In this document: one piece after another, positions 22,810 to 35,126 of the stretch | Layout of the letters: every line of letters starts with the position of its first letter | Position numbering within the stretch: position 1 is the first letter of the stretch | Origin: Bromus sterilis | Taxonomy: Eukaryota > Streptophyta > Magnoliopsida > Poales > Poaceae | Assembly (NCBI GenBank): GCA_950022295.1 | Contig: OX465597.1 | Location: 258,975,016 to 259,039,015, forward strand | Reading direction: 5' to 3' | Length of the DNA stretch: 64,000 bases | Translations under genes and position numbers: made by a program | The notes under the pieces: model-generated | Databases searched by the model: none | What the model was told of the DNA's origin: nothing | Seen by the model: only the letters and a program-made list of their open reading frames with translations

Positions 22810-25349
22810 TCATGGTACCTTTACTTTAATGGATATTGTCCCCACCATAATAGTTTTGTATTTGTGGTGCACATGTAGAGGACAATCCCAATCACCAATC
22901 TTCATGGTCTCGATATTCTCTATAGAGTTGAGGCCATGCCTTTTTTCAATCTTCTTCGGAAAATACACCGTGTGTTCTTTATCATTAACATTAAAAGTAA
23001 CCTTTCCTTTATTGCAATCAATAATAGCACTTGCGGTGTTAAGAAAAGGTCTACCAAGAATAATAGACATGCTCCCATCCTCGGGCTTGTCAAGCACAGC
23101 AAAATTAGTAAGGATTAAACAATTAGAAACTTCAACGGGAACATCCTCAAAAATACCAATGGGAACGGCTGTTGACTTGTCAGCCATCTGAAGGGAGATA
23201 TCTGTAGGGATTAGTTTTTCTAAACAAAGTCTCTTGTAAAGAGAAAAAGGCATAACACTCACTCCTGCTCCAAGATCACATAAAGCAGTCCTGACATAAT
23301 TATTCTTTATGGAGCAAGGAATGGTGGGTATACCTGGATCACCAAGCTTCTCAGGAATCTTGCCACTAAAAGAGTAGTTAGCAAGCATAGTAGATATTGC
23401 TTCATTAGGAACTTTTATTTTATTAGTAACAATATCTTTCATATGTCTCGAATAAGGAGGTAACTTAATAGCATCAGTCAAAGGAATTTGAAGAAAAAGA
23501 GGTTTCATCCACTCACAAAACTTATTGTAATTCTCTTCTTCTTTAGTTTTGAGAGACTTACCTGGAAAGGGCATGGGTTTTTGTACCCATGGTTCTCTTT
23601 CCTTCCCATGTCTTCTTGCGATGAAGTCTTCTCTAGTTTATTTCTTGCGTTTGTCGGGTGCTTCTTCTTCTCGAACTTCGGGTGGATCATTCTTTTCAAT
23701 ATCCTTTTCAGGCTCAGCACCATCTTCACTCTCAGCATCGAAGGTAGATATACTATTTGGATCATTGGAATTGTCAGCTTCTTTGTGCTTCTTCTTCTTC
23801 TTCGAAGAGCTAAAAATTTCTTCTTCCTGTATTTGAGAATCTTGCTCGATCCTCTTCGGATGCCCCTCCGGATAGAGAGGATCTTGAGTGCTAGTTCCTC
23901 CTCGGGTTTTAATCCCGAAGGCCTGTATATCCTGTTTGGCATTATTAGCAAGCAAATATTTTTGCACATTAGAAATTTGATCAAGCTGAGTTTGAACCAT
24001 ATGAAAGTGCTTCACAAGAAATTTAACATCATTAACTGTTCTACCTAGAACATCAAGCAAACTTTTGATAGCAAGGGAATTATCTTGCAAATGACTTTGT
24101 ATCCTCTCATTAAAGTGATTTTGCTTCATAATAAAATTATCAAGCTCATCTAAACATTGATCAGGAGGCTTACCATGAGGAATATAACTTGCATTGAAAT
24201 CTAAAAGAGAGTGTACCTCTACCATTGGAGGGTGAGTGGTAGGCTCACACAACTTCTCAATAGGGGGTAGATTCTTTACATATTCAGTTTTAATACCCTT
24301 CTCTTTAATATACTTCTTTGCTTCTTGCATATCTTCGAGGCTTAGGACAAGAATGCCCCTCCTTTTTGGTGGTGGAGGTGGTTCAGGGATGGACCAATCT
24401 TCGTGGTTCTTGGCAATCTTTCCCATTAATTCTTTTGCATCGTCCGGTGTTCTTTTCCTGAAAACACAACCAACACAACTGTCCAACTAGGATCTAGATT
24501 CATCAGTTAGACCAGCATAAAATATATCAATTAATTCATTCTTTGGGACTCCGTGTCCCGGTCTCGCCTGGATCAGACTGCAATACCTCCCCCAAGTTTT
24601 AGGGAGGTTCTCATCCTGCAACTGTTTAAAGTTATAAATTCTTCTTAAAGCAGCATGTTGCATATGAGCAGGAAAGTATACTTATCAACAAAAGAGTGAG
24701 CTAAGTCTTGAGGACTCCTAATGGAACCACATGGTAGTGCATCATACCACGCTTTAGCACCTTCCTTTAAAGAGAAAGGAAGAAGCTTAGTAACATAGAA
24801 GTTTCGTATCTTTTCATCTATAGTAAACAAGCCACCCAACTCAGTGAGTTTGGTCAGGTGTGCAATAGCATCATCATTTTCTCTGCCATAAAAGGGGTCA
24901 GCTTCAACCATAGATATAAGTGAAAGATCAACAGAGAAATTATAATCAGGATCATTGATGCATATAGGAGATGTAGCAAATTTAGGATCAGGAACGGTCT
25001 TGTTCTTTAGGGAGTGTTTTTCGAGAAGCTTCTTAATAGCATCAGGGTCAGAGTCGACAAACTCTGTTAGCTCCCTACATAAATCATCATCAAATATAAT
25101 ATAATCATCATCAAGGAGTCTCTCCTTGAGTTTACTCAAATCAGGATAATTGTAAGTTCCATCAAAAGGGTAGAAAGTATCAGGAATTTCAATTCCAGAT
25201 TTTTTTGCAGCAGCAGCGATTTGTTTCTCAAGAGCGTGACCAAGTGAACCAATATCATCAAGAGTAGTAGAAGCATCATCAAAAGTATCGGACATAGTAA
25301 CAGATTCAGTGGAAGCATCATGTGGTGGAGGTGAAGCAAACTTACTCAT
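22810..25349 (-). pseudogene. gag-protease of the Gypsy element, three disruptions
   Basis: The first part (25349-24645) begins MSKFASPPPHDASTES and contains the capsid-type phrase FSLKEGAKAWYDALPCGSI. A frameshift near 24680 moves the continuation to another frame, where RRIYNFKQLQDENLP and similar gag text follow. A TAG at 24487-24489 interrupts this frame, which resumes at 24486-23638 with a linker and a Lys/Glu-rich tract. A TAA at 23638-23640 comes next, and the same frame then continues through 23574-22810. That last part holds an aspartic protease with CDLGAGVSVMPFSL as the active-site region (DLGA, typical of Athila-type elements rather than DTGA) and the downstream ILGRPFL motif. The frame ends at 22810 with no RT behind it. 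Confidence 0.8.
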
Positions 25350-25505
25350 AACTGAAGGTGAATCAAGTGTAGCAGTAGTGTTCAGAACAGTACCTTTTCT
25401 CGTACGGGATAGTAAGATCGGGACCTTGGGGTCTTCTTCTTACCCGTAGCGGATAAATTGCAGCAGGTAAAATACTTCAAGGAAACTTCTGAATAAATCT
25501 ATGCT

Positions 25506-25522
25506 CCCCGGCAATGGCGCCA
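25506..25522 (-). other. Primer binding site (tRNA-Asp type)
   Basis: Minus-strand TGGCGCCATTGCCGGGG matches the complement of the plant tRNA-Asp 3' end except for one base. It lies 11 bases inside the LTR end at 25534. Confidence 0.85.
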
Positions 25523-25533
25523 GAAAACAGGCT

Positions 25534-26935
25534 TGATAAACCACAACTGCAGGGGATCGAGATAGTATTCGCGGGTAAGATAACCCAATTTATAGATTCG
25601 ACTCAAGGGGAGCCAAAGAATATCCACAAGCTTTGACAGTGGAGATGTCAATTCCACCGCACCTGAGATACACTTACTTGCAACAAGATATTAATAGTAA
25701 CTGCGATATGGAAGTGATGATAGCAACGGAAATAGTGGTGGTGAAATAGCGACAGTAAAATAGAAAAATCAAACAACTAGTAACCAGCAGAATTAAAACA
25801 ATGTAGGCTAGGGAGATGGATGGTTGGGCGCTGCATGGATAAGGCACATCATGTATTTAACTTGGGGCAAAGCACACAAAAAAGAAATGATCATCTAGGC
25901 ATAAATCAAACATCAGGCATGTACCCCACAGGTAGTTGTACGTGCTTGCAATAAGAACTTGCACAACATCTTTTGTCCTACCATCCCTCTATGAACGGGG
26001 CGAAAAGGAACTTATGGAGATTAAGGTGCTCCTGTCAAAGAGCACCGGAACAAAGCATTAACAATCAATGGATACATGGAATCCTCAAATTATAGTCCAT
26101 CCCCTCTGGTGTCCCAAGTTGCCACCTTTGGGATTGCCGGTTCCGGACTATAACAGGTGCATACAACTCATAGATGGGATCAAGAACACAAATATATTCA
26201 TGCAAACACATAGGGTTCAGATCTGAAATCATGGCACTCGGTCCCAAAGTGACAAGCATGAAGAGCAACAAGTTGAAGCAAAGATGATAAACAACAATCT
26301 AGATGATAGGCAACATGCGCCCAACAATCTGATAAACTATTACATGATCTATCTCATCCAATCCCTACCATCCCCTTTGCCTATAGCAGGGAATTACTCA
26401 CACATGGATGGAGAAGTCATGGAGGGAGGATGGAGGGGTGATGATGATGACGATGGTGATGATCTCCACTCACCGGAGGCCAAAACAGCCTCCAGATTAG
26501 CCCTCCCGGAGAAGAACAGAGGGTGGCGGCGGCTCCACGACGTGAATTTGGAAAACGACTTCTGTTTCGGGGTTTCTCCATCACGGGAATAAATAGGGGC
26601 CTCGGTAGGGCACTAGAGGAGGGGTGAAGCCCCCAGGAGGCCAAAGGGCGAAGCCCCACCCCTGGCCGAGCCAGGGGGGGGCGCCTGGGGCTCCCTTGGT
26701 TGCCCTCTGGTCCCCTTTCTGGCACAATGGACCTTCGGGTGCGTGGATTTTCTATGATTTTTCCTGGAATTTTCTGAGACACCTAAAAATCCATTTTCCT
26801 GCGCACAATAAAACCATACAGGCAGCTCTGCTGAAAACAACGTTAGTCCGGGTTAGTTTCGTCCAACTCTTGCAAGAATGAGGGCAAAACAATAGCAAAA
26901 GTGTTTGGAAAAGTAGATACGTTTGAGACGTATCA
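25534..26935 (-). repeat. 5' LTR of the Gypsy element (1402 bp)
   Basis: Colinear with 17620-18987, with scattered substitutions and the extra ~35 bases noted there. It ends on the plus strand in gacgtatca at 26935. Confidence 0.9.
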
Positions 26936-27110
26936 GTTGTCCGGCACTCCCGGCGGAGCTGCCGGCAGAGTCACTACCTCACCATCAACTGCTGGGGTCA
27001 AGTTGGCTGGGGTACGGCGGACCGGACCTATTGCTGATCAGTGGGAAGAGAGGGCAAAAGAAGGGGATGTTAATGCGGTCCTGTGTCCCCGACAATGACG
27101 CTCTTTATGG
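26936..27110 (-). pseudogene. Gene-like fragment, other side of the Gypsy insertion
   Basis: On the minus strand a proline/alanine-rich frame (for example DGEVVTLPAAPPGVPD) reads toward the Gypsy junction at 26936 and stays open as it reaches it. Together with 17040-17619 it probably formed one sequence before insertion. A stop near 27040 in this frame may mark an intron or decay. The family is not recognised. Confidence 0.3.
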
Positions 27111-28156
27111 CCCGCATTGGAGATTTTTGGCTACAGACGAGAAGGTTGCGCGGTTGCGCGTGGGAAGGTTGCACGGTTGCGCCCGTGAACTAGCGCCTTC
27201 TCCATCTGCATTCCGAGTGTATGTGTGACCATAGCAAATGATCAAACGGTGTTCGATCTATTTGACTAGAAGTCGCCACGGGTACAAGCCGAAACAAGGA
27301 AGACGAACGAGCGGGTGACGCGTGGCGATCTATATCGCAAGGTTCTCGTTAATCTTTCCTTCAATATTTTGTAAAAAGTGCACAAGGTATCACATACGTG
27401 GTGTTTGTAAATAGTCTAGAATTATAATCGTTTGGTTGCAGTGTGCCTACAAAGCAGACATTTTCAAAAACTTACTTGTTTGTGTTACACCATATCATCA
27501 CACACAATTTTTTACTTCAGACCATTTGCTAAGAGAAACTAGAAAAAATATAAGTAAATAGAAAATATATAGAAGAAGCTAGCGGTTCATTTGAAGCAGC
27601 TTTCGGTGTTATTTGTTGTTATCATGCACAGTTGATTGTAGGAACTGTGTGTTGTCCAACACCAACACTTAGATTTTCAGAAGCGTTTCTGATAAGCACA
27701 TATCCCACACATTTCAGTAACCACAACCGATTGGTAACAAGGGCTAGCGATTCATTGTTTGCGACCGTGGGTTTTCTGAATATATCTGCGGATGGTTGCT
27801 TGGTCGAATTGTCAGCTTTGTTCCCGCCAACGAAAGGATTTTCATAAGTGTGCCCGATTGATTAGGTATCCCAAACATTTGAGGAAACATTACGATTTTG
27901 ATAAAGGGCTAGAGGTCCATTGTTTGCAACCGTGGGCTTTCACTCTAGGTATCCCAGACCGATTTTCGAAGACCCGTCAGCCCTACATCACCCATGCAAT
28001 AATTTTTAGAATGGTGGTCGTTCGCGTACGTTTCCCAGACGGTTCAGTTTGGAGCACAAGGTTAGTTATTTATACCATTTGCATTGATAGCATCACAAAC
28101 AGTTTGGTCAAGAAACTGAGAAAGGAGTATCGTGATAGCTACCTTCTGCACTAGTG
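27111..28156. mobile_element. Possible 3' part of a CACTA transposon
   Basis: The stretch ends in cttctgcactagtg (28143-28156), whose complement CACTAGTGCAGAAG has the form of Triticeae CACTA terminal repeats. Upstream lie diverged subterminal-type repeats such as cattgtttgcRaccgtggg at 27754 and 27919. I found no matching opening terminus to the left, so the other end is either lost, too diverged, or beyond the Gypsy insertion, in which case the fragments at 17040-17619 and 26936-27110 would be cargo. No transposase motif is visible. Confidence 0.4.
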
Positions 28157-28347
28157 GCAACCGATCAGAATCAACAAAGAAAGAAAAGTCAAAGGAAGAA
28201 AGAGCAGAGATCAAGCCATATAGTGGGAGGAGGATGCGACCGATCGTAAGTTCTCAAGCCCAATTTCCACGGGTTAGTGATGGGGGCGTCAGTCTCCACG
28301 CGCAATTGCTGGATCAGTTCGTCCTCTGTCAAGCTATTGCTGGTGAT

Positions 28348-29160
28348 TCATGTCAGATCCCGCTGACTGCTCATGACGCAAATCCTATGGCACCGGCGCT
28401 GCAGCGGGAGCACACGGTAGCACACCCACGCTCCAACCAGATCGGCGGGGCGCAATCCTTCTTTAACCATCTCGGCGACCCAAGCGACATGCGCATCCAG
28501 ATCGGTGTCATCGTGCCCGAGCTTCTCACCCCAGTGATGTTTTCCAGTCGGCGGCGGCAGGAAGAATTCTGGCAAGTTGAGGCAGTCGGCTTCCCCATTC
28601 GGCATCCGAACTTAGAAGAAGCTGGTCTGCCACTCCTTGATCGACTGCGACGGCTGAGGATTCGGGTAGGGAGTTCTATTGGAGTAGATGATGGTGGCGC
28701 CACATTCGGTCATCACCTTCTCCTCTATGGTAGCACCTGGTTCACCCCTCGGATCTGGGATGTAGACTCCATTGCCGACCCGGAAAGACCACAAATGGAA
28801 GAATCTCCACCATAGTCTAATGATCGGCTGCACGCCCAGGTAGCCCTCACACAGCATGAAAAACATAGAAAGCAGCATCACGGCATTGGCGCCCAGGTGG
28901 TGTGGCTGCAGTCGAAAGAAGTCAAGGAATTGGCGGAAAAAATGGCTCACCGGGAGCCCGAATCCACGCTCAAAGTGCGCGGTGAAGACGACACGCTCAC
29001 CGGCAAGTGGCTCTGGCACGACCTCCGGTCTAGGGACGCGGAACTTGATGTTCTGCAGAATATTGCGCCCGCGGAGGAGTTGCAGAATCTCCATCTAGTT
29101 GATGAAGGAGCCCTTCCAGGCGACACGCGTGGCACAGGCGGGAAGATCTTGATCTCCCAT
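28348..29160 (-). pseudogene. Transposase_28-like ('putative gypsy type transposon') protein gene, broken
   Basis: The frame starts with an ATG at 29158-29160 (MGDQDLPACATRVAWKGSF). A TAG at 29095-29097 interrupts it after 21 codons, and the frame then reopens through 28612. The core VVFTAHFERGFGLPVSHFF and FLDFFRLQPHHLGANAVMLL matches the plant domain catalogued in Pfam as a putative gypsy-type transposon (PF04195). After a stop at 28612 the C-terminal part continues in another frame (28605-28348), including EADCLNLPEFFLPPP. The role of this domain is unknown. It lies antisense to the LTR on its right. The plus-strand 227-codon frame at 28132-28815 is its shadow. Confidence 0.7.
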
Positions 29161-30024
29161 GGAGGCGTCGTAGGAAGTAGAGGACGTCCAAAGCGATGGC
29201 GGCGGCGGTGGTGCTCGAGAGCCGTGAGCACCAATGGTGGAGGCAATGTGAACGGCGAGAAGCGGTGGCGACAGCGGCGGCAAGAAGTAGAGAAGGGAAA
29301 GCAGCAGCGGAAAAAACAGATCCAAGCCTAGGGCGAGAGCAGCCGCGGCGGCACGGTTTTTGTCGCTGCAGCGGAAAGAGTAGAGGAAGCACGAGTACGA
29401 GGAAGAAGAAGAGGCAATGCGGGCGGGGGCGAGCCCAATCCCCAACCTCGGCTATTTATTGGGCCGGAGGGCGGTGGGGGGATCGGCCTCTGCATTCGTG
29501 TGGCTGGTGTGGCCGCGTGTATCTCCAAAGCAACACAAAGTTGTGGCACAGAATATCCAACGGAGGGGATGGGGCGCGCGCGCGTGGCCCGAGGCCGCCA
29601 TTACGTCTAATCAATCGTTGCTCGTTACCCCATACTCCGCGGCGAGTTCGAAGCGGCGTGGGTCGGTCAACTTTCTAGTCAAAGCAACCGTTGAGAAGAT
29701 TGGCTGAGCTCGAGAAGCAATCGGAAAATCAGACAAGAGCGGTTGATCGATTAGGTGCAATCAGCTGACTGAGAAGCGTCCGAGCTGAAGAAGCAATCGG
29801 CAAAGCTAAAAAGAGCAATCGGCTAATTGAAATACAATTGATCGGTCGAGAAGCTTCTGAACTAGGCTAGGGCAATCGGCAGATTGAAGAGCAATCGTCC
29901 AATTGAGAACAATCGGTCAGGAAAGAAAAGCAAATGCAACGAGATTCAAGGCAAGTATGGGAGGAACCTGTGCAAGCTCCGCTATCATTTCTCTCTGTGG
30001 GACCTCCGCAGCTTCAGGGGCTAA
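29161..30024. other. Spacer between the antisense ORF and the LTR, with caatcgg repeats
   Basis: The left half is GC-rich and looks like leader sequence of the antisense ORF. From 29700 to 29950 the phrase (a)gcaatcgg or caatcggc recurs irregularly, often near gagaag or ctgatt. The last bases, gcttcaggggctaa at 30011-30024, are polypurine-tract-like. Confidence 0.4.
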
Positions 30025-30067
30025 TGTTGTGGGAAAGACCCCCGGGTAGGGTCACCCAAGCGAAATA

Positions 30068-31826
30068 TGTTGGGGTTCGCAGCAGAAAATAATATTTTTT
30101 CTAACTATCGTTCCCATTGCCCAAGATCTATCTAGTCATATTACCGTAATGGAAAGACTTGCGGATAACATACCTGGGGGTGTAGTCTATTGCGCGGGAA
30201 ACGTTCCCGCAAACGTGGTCGATGTACTCGATCAAATTTCACAGCCCACTGGCTGTGTTAGCACCCTTCCGGGTGGAGTGCCACACGTGTAGCACCTCGT
30301 AGTACTCGCACACATGCGGAACTCGATGACGACCTCCGATCTCCGATCCAGCGAAGGTGGAGGAAGTAGACCTCTGGAACCGGAGTTTTAGTAGCACGAC
30401 GGCGTGCGTAGTGAAGACATTCCCAACCAAGTGCAGTCTCCAAACAAGGGGAGTCTGCTCAAGGAAAGAGAAAAAAAGGAAGAGAGAGATCAACATAATG
30501 TATCTGTATTTTTCTTGAAATTTTCTATATAGAAAAAATGGGCATTCACCACATCTATATATAGGGGGAAAGGGGTTGTGTATGCCTGCCAACTAGAAAT
30601 GTGGTACTAAACTAGTACCACATTGGCTAGCTTGGACGTGGTTGTGGGCGTGCACGCATGCATGCATGCATGCATGTGGTCGCAGGCCACCCCCACATGG
30701 CAAAGTGGCCAAGTGGCCCATATGGGCCTTAGCCCATGGCGGCACTCCCACCCTTTTTTTCTTTTTCTTGTCTTTTCTTTTTCTTTTCCTTTCTTTTGAA
30801 AATAAAAGAAACTTTATTCCATTTAATTATTTAAATTATATTTTAATATTTGATTCATTAAATTAAATAATAAAACATATCCAAATAATTTTCTGAACAA
30901 TTCAGAACTTTTCCGTCCCCCCTCCGAAACGATTTCAGAGTTCTCTCTTATATCTCTGGTAACTCCCATAGTTTTGGGAAGGTCTCCGATAACATCGAGC
31001 CCTTAAGTGTGGTACCCTACGGTCTAAGAACACTCCAGTCATGGCCGAGATGAGGCTACGGTCAATGATCATCAGCGGGACCTGGATGCCCATAATGACC
31101 CCTGTGCATTCCGGATATTAACACTGATTGGACCTTACGTTGTATAGAATTCCCTTTGTCATTGATACTAGATAAGTCCGAGATTCGATCAATTACATCC
31201 TATGTCTGGTTCTATCTCGTTACCGACAAATCTTATTTCACTCGTTCAGTGATATTCATCTCTATGACCTAGTCACACGTTGCGCAACTTTATGGATGTA
31301 ATCTCATCGAGTGGGCCCTTAGTATCTTTCCATTACATGGATTGACAAATCCCGCTCTTGAATCAAAACTCCTCAACATATCTCAACGGAATACCCAAGA
31401 TACACCTTTATGGCAAGCATATTTCATTCAGGCGGTGGATGTAGGTTAAAGCATCCGAGAAGATAGCAATTATGCATGATCTCACGGTCTAAGGAACGAT
31501 CTAATACGTTCTTTAATTACAACACTGAACTTTTATGATTTCATCATGTTGCAATCCTTACATTGGGTAATGTTCATCACTTCATTCATCCAATGAGGTG
31601 ACCTCACAACCAATTGACTTGATTGTCCATGATCACGAAACCACGATCATCAGTTGACCATGAACTAGTTATATAGAGGCTAACTAGGAACGTTGGTTGT
31701 TTCTATACCACACATGTATCATTGTTTCACTGATACAGTTTTAGCACAGTATGAAACTGGTTATGAACTTTCTTAGATATATTGGAATAATCACATATTA
31801 TTTGCCTTTAGAGAATATATCCAACA
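30068..31826 (-). repeat. 3' LTR of Copia 1 (1759 bp)
   Basis: Colinear with 36655-38363. It holds a minus-strand TATATATAG box at 30555-30564 and a short catg microsatellite at 30656-30676. Confidence 0.9.
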
Positions 31827-34800
31827 GTCTCCCACTAGCACTAGAGTGCTAATAATCTAGGTGCATTTTATCCGATCATATTCATTTTATCACATAAGTG
31901 TTTATTGACCATGCTTTCTCATGGAAGAGGTTTCGTCAACGATCTGTACTGATTCAGATTCGTATGTTTCCTTTGCAAGTGGTATTTATCAACCGGCTTG
32001 ATATACCACTCATTATCATATAATGTTTGGATATAAGTTTCGCGGGAGAGTGAGACTATTATTTCACAGCTTTCTCTAATGATATTTTGATTAAGTCTTC
32101 AAAAGACTATTCATAGTCATGCATACTGGGAAATACACTCAGCTAGAAGTCTAAACTTCTTACGCTAAACTTTATTCACACATCTACTTCCTTAAGTAGT
32201 TTTATGTTTTGTAGTTTTTTGATTCGTGAATCTCCGGCTCACATTTCTATCAATTCTGTGGTGATGTTTCTAATTTATATAGACCCATAATAAGGCTCGC
32301 AAATGTAATCTGGTATTACATTCAAGTCTATTATCACTTATATATTTTAGAGTATCGTCCTTAGTATTCCTCATATACTGAATGCATGGACTTTATTCAG
32401 ATTCTGTGTTTTACTCCTAAAGCACATCGAAATCTGTTCTTCTTTCAAGAACTTTTGAGACATTCTGCTGTTGGATTCATAGCACATGTTTTATGGTGGA
32501 ATCTTATATCATATATCATATGAGATCACATGTCTAATGATATGGTGCGTCCTTATTGATCCATTAAAACATTGCTTGTGATATATGGATTTTCCTCCAT
32601 TATATAATATACAGCTACAAGAACCTGTTTCTTGTCTAGAACATTATTCCAACTTTACTTTGGTTCATCAAACGTATCTTAATCTATCCCTATAGATTTC
32701 AACGTGTAATACATTACTACTTCATATAAAAGAAGATTGCAATCTTATGTTTTATCTGCCTCTATTCTCTATATATAATAATGCATACTAGTATATGAGA
32801 CGGTTCTCTATATAGACATATCAATGCATATGTATATATACATGAGATCATTCTCAACACATGCACATATGTTTGAGATAATGATTATTCTCCCACTCAA
32901 ATATATCCATCATATATATTTGTGGTTTGGCTTTCATTAAGCTATTGTTTTATTCTTATGTCTTACATAACAATATTTCTCCCAAAGCTCCAACTCAGAA
33001 AATGCCCTCTGCATTCCAAGTTTCGAGGAAGTCTTAAAATCTCCCACTCGGTTTCATGAAACTACAGGCCTACTCAATATTTTGATCATCACAAAATCAC
33101 TTGATCAAATCAAGATTGAGAGTTCCCGTCTTGAGGTACTATAATCCATCTTTTCAACAAAAATAATCTTCCGTCATGCCTATTTAAATTCACTCTTCAA
33201 ATCCTAAGTTTGAAGGAGATGCAATTTCAGGCTATGGCCTTATTATAGTATAAATGAAATATTTTATTGATTAAAGCATTCCTATGCTTTCGTAGTCAAT
33301 CATTATTGAATTTTGGTCATAACAGTTTTATGAGCCAAATAATGCTTTAGGCCGTTACACCATTCTCGATAATTTTCCTGTTTATCGAGATTCTGAAATA
33401 ACTGATTTATTCCACATGACGTGAGCCATCATTTATGTAACTCAATATTATTTCATTTCTCCTCGTGTTTTAGGCTACATCATTCCTTCGCATTTTGTAA
33501 GAAATTTTATTCCTTTTGTTTCATTAAGAAGACTCATGATTATTGTGATGTACAGAACGTATTCATGATAACCTTCTAAATTCAGCAACGGCTTTAACTC
33601 ATACGCCATGATCATCATCTGTGGCATACTTCCTTCTTTTACAGTGTTTTCATAGCGGAACATGTTTCCAATACATCACTCTGATATTATGAAGGCAAGG
33701 TCCAGTACCCTGGTCAAAGTTTCCACTACCTCCCATTGGCTTATGTGTCGAGAACCTTCTTCTCGTATTGCCAATCTAGCAATACCAGTTTTGCTATTCG
33801 GGAGAATGTGTTATTTTTAATTGCTTGCAATTCTTAATACAAAGAAATTATTTCTTTAGAAACTTTATAACACCATCATCGTATGGGATCATTTGTCTCA
33901 CTAGGTTCGGTATGGTTTCCTTATTCATGATATGGGTGTTTTTAACTTAATGAATTAAACAATCTTGTTCGATAATTTTAATGCAAGGGGAAAAACATTT
34001 AGACCATACTATATTTTAGTATGATTACGAATGGTTTTAAGTGATTGAATACTTTAAACTTCCATCGTAATTTGTGGCTTTCTTTTCCACAAGTCTCCCG
34101 TCATGTCAACTTCCATACTCATCACTTAGATCATAGCAAAGTGATTTGTATCCTTATATTCTACTTCATGATGTGATTCCTAGATCTCTGTTTTATGATC
34201 TTAATTGAATACAATGTTCAATTAATCATACAGAGTATTTAATGATAATGCATACGCTTAATTAATTTATAATGATTAGCACGAGTTCTACTTGCTAGAA
34301 CTTTTCCATTTTAAATGTACAAGTTAATGGATCGCGTATCTAATGACTTTGTCAACTATGAAATCATATTATGCAATTAAATTATGACTTCCTTGTCATT
34401 GATCATCTTATTCGATATTAAATGCACAAGTTAATAGATCGTGTATCTAATGACTTCATCAATTATGAATTCATCTTATGCAATTAAATCTAATTATAAC
34501 TTTTGACCCGTCGTTTATTCAAGACAACTTTATCATTAAATATTGAATATCACTTGACTATAATGGTTTTTTATAAATGCTTCTATCATAACATAAATCA
34601 AGACGTGATCAAAGTATAAGCACACTTTATTCATAAACTAGAACAACTGATTTGTCTCATACATGAATAACTTTGTCTCACGAGGTGTAAGACATACTAC
34701 TAAGTGTTCATACTAAAGCGATTACATAAGATTTATCTAATACTCTAAGTATACTCCTATGATAGATGTCTTGGTGAAATCTTGTTGGCCATCAACTGCC

Positions 34801-34939
34801 TTAGTCGCCATCAATCCTTGATCACACCTTTTCCAGTCCATGCAACGGCAGGTCCTGTTTTCATAAAACAGAATAAGTATCAGATACTCAATAACTGCAG
34901 GTGTTGTATAAAGGGAACAAAACATTTATAACAAGTATA
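31827..34939 (-). other. AT-rich interior of Copia 1 without recognisable pol
   Basis: Begins with the polypurine tract (31827-31839 read on the minus strand). The rest is AT-rich with only short frames, the longest about 62 codons. I looked for the YVDD, SDKCYFV and AEY-type RNase H motifs on the minus strand and did not find them. Either pol has been replaced or it has decayed beyond recognition by eye. Confidence 0.5.
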
Positions 34940-35126
34940 TCAAGTATATACCTTCTCCATCAACAACTTCTCCTTCAATGGGTTCAACCTCCAAGTGTTG
35001 GAGTTTATCCATGAACTCAGAGAATCCGAGGCTTTCACATCTTCCGACGTAGCCATGGACACAGGTTGTATAACTTGGTGGAAGCGGATGCAACACCGTG
35101 TATATCGCATCATCATCTGTGGTCCA

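Larger units (their letters stand above)
17620..26935 (-). mobile_element. Non-autonomous Ty3/Gypsy element (gag-protease plus extra ORF, no RT/integrase)
   Basis: Terminal copies at 17620-18987 and 25534-26935 open TGATA and close TATCA on the plus strand. A primer site complementary to tRNA-Asp lies inside the right copy and a polypurine tract inside the left, so the element reads right to left. Flanking 5-mers are gtttt (17615-17619) and gttgt (26936-26940), a probable TSD with one change. The 6.5-kb interior encodes a broken gag-protease and, downstream, a broken extra ORF. No reverse transcriptase, RNase H or integrase motif is present. Athila-like plant Gypsy elements share this gag/protease style and an extra ORF. 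Mobilisation must have been in trans. Abundant wheat families such as Fatima or Sabrina are candidates, unverified. Confidence 0.85.

Noticed and set aside
23488..24048. 186-codon plus frame
   Set aside because: Shadow of the minus-strand gag-protease.
25506..25522. tRNA gene fragment
   Set aside because: Only the 3' complement is present, in the exact place of a primer binding site.
28132..28815. 227-codon plus-strand frame
   Set aside because: It lies opposite the Transposase_28-like pseudogene, whose minus-strand text is clearly protein-like; the plus frame shows no motif.
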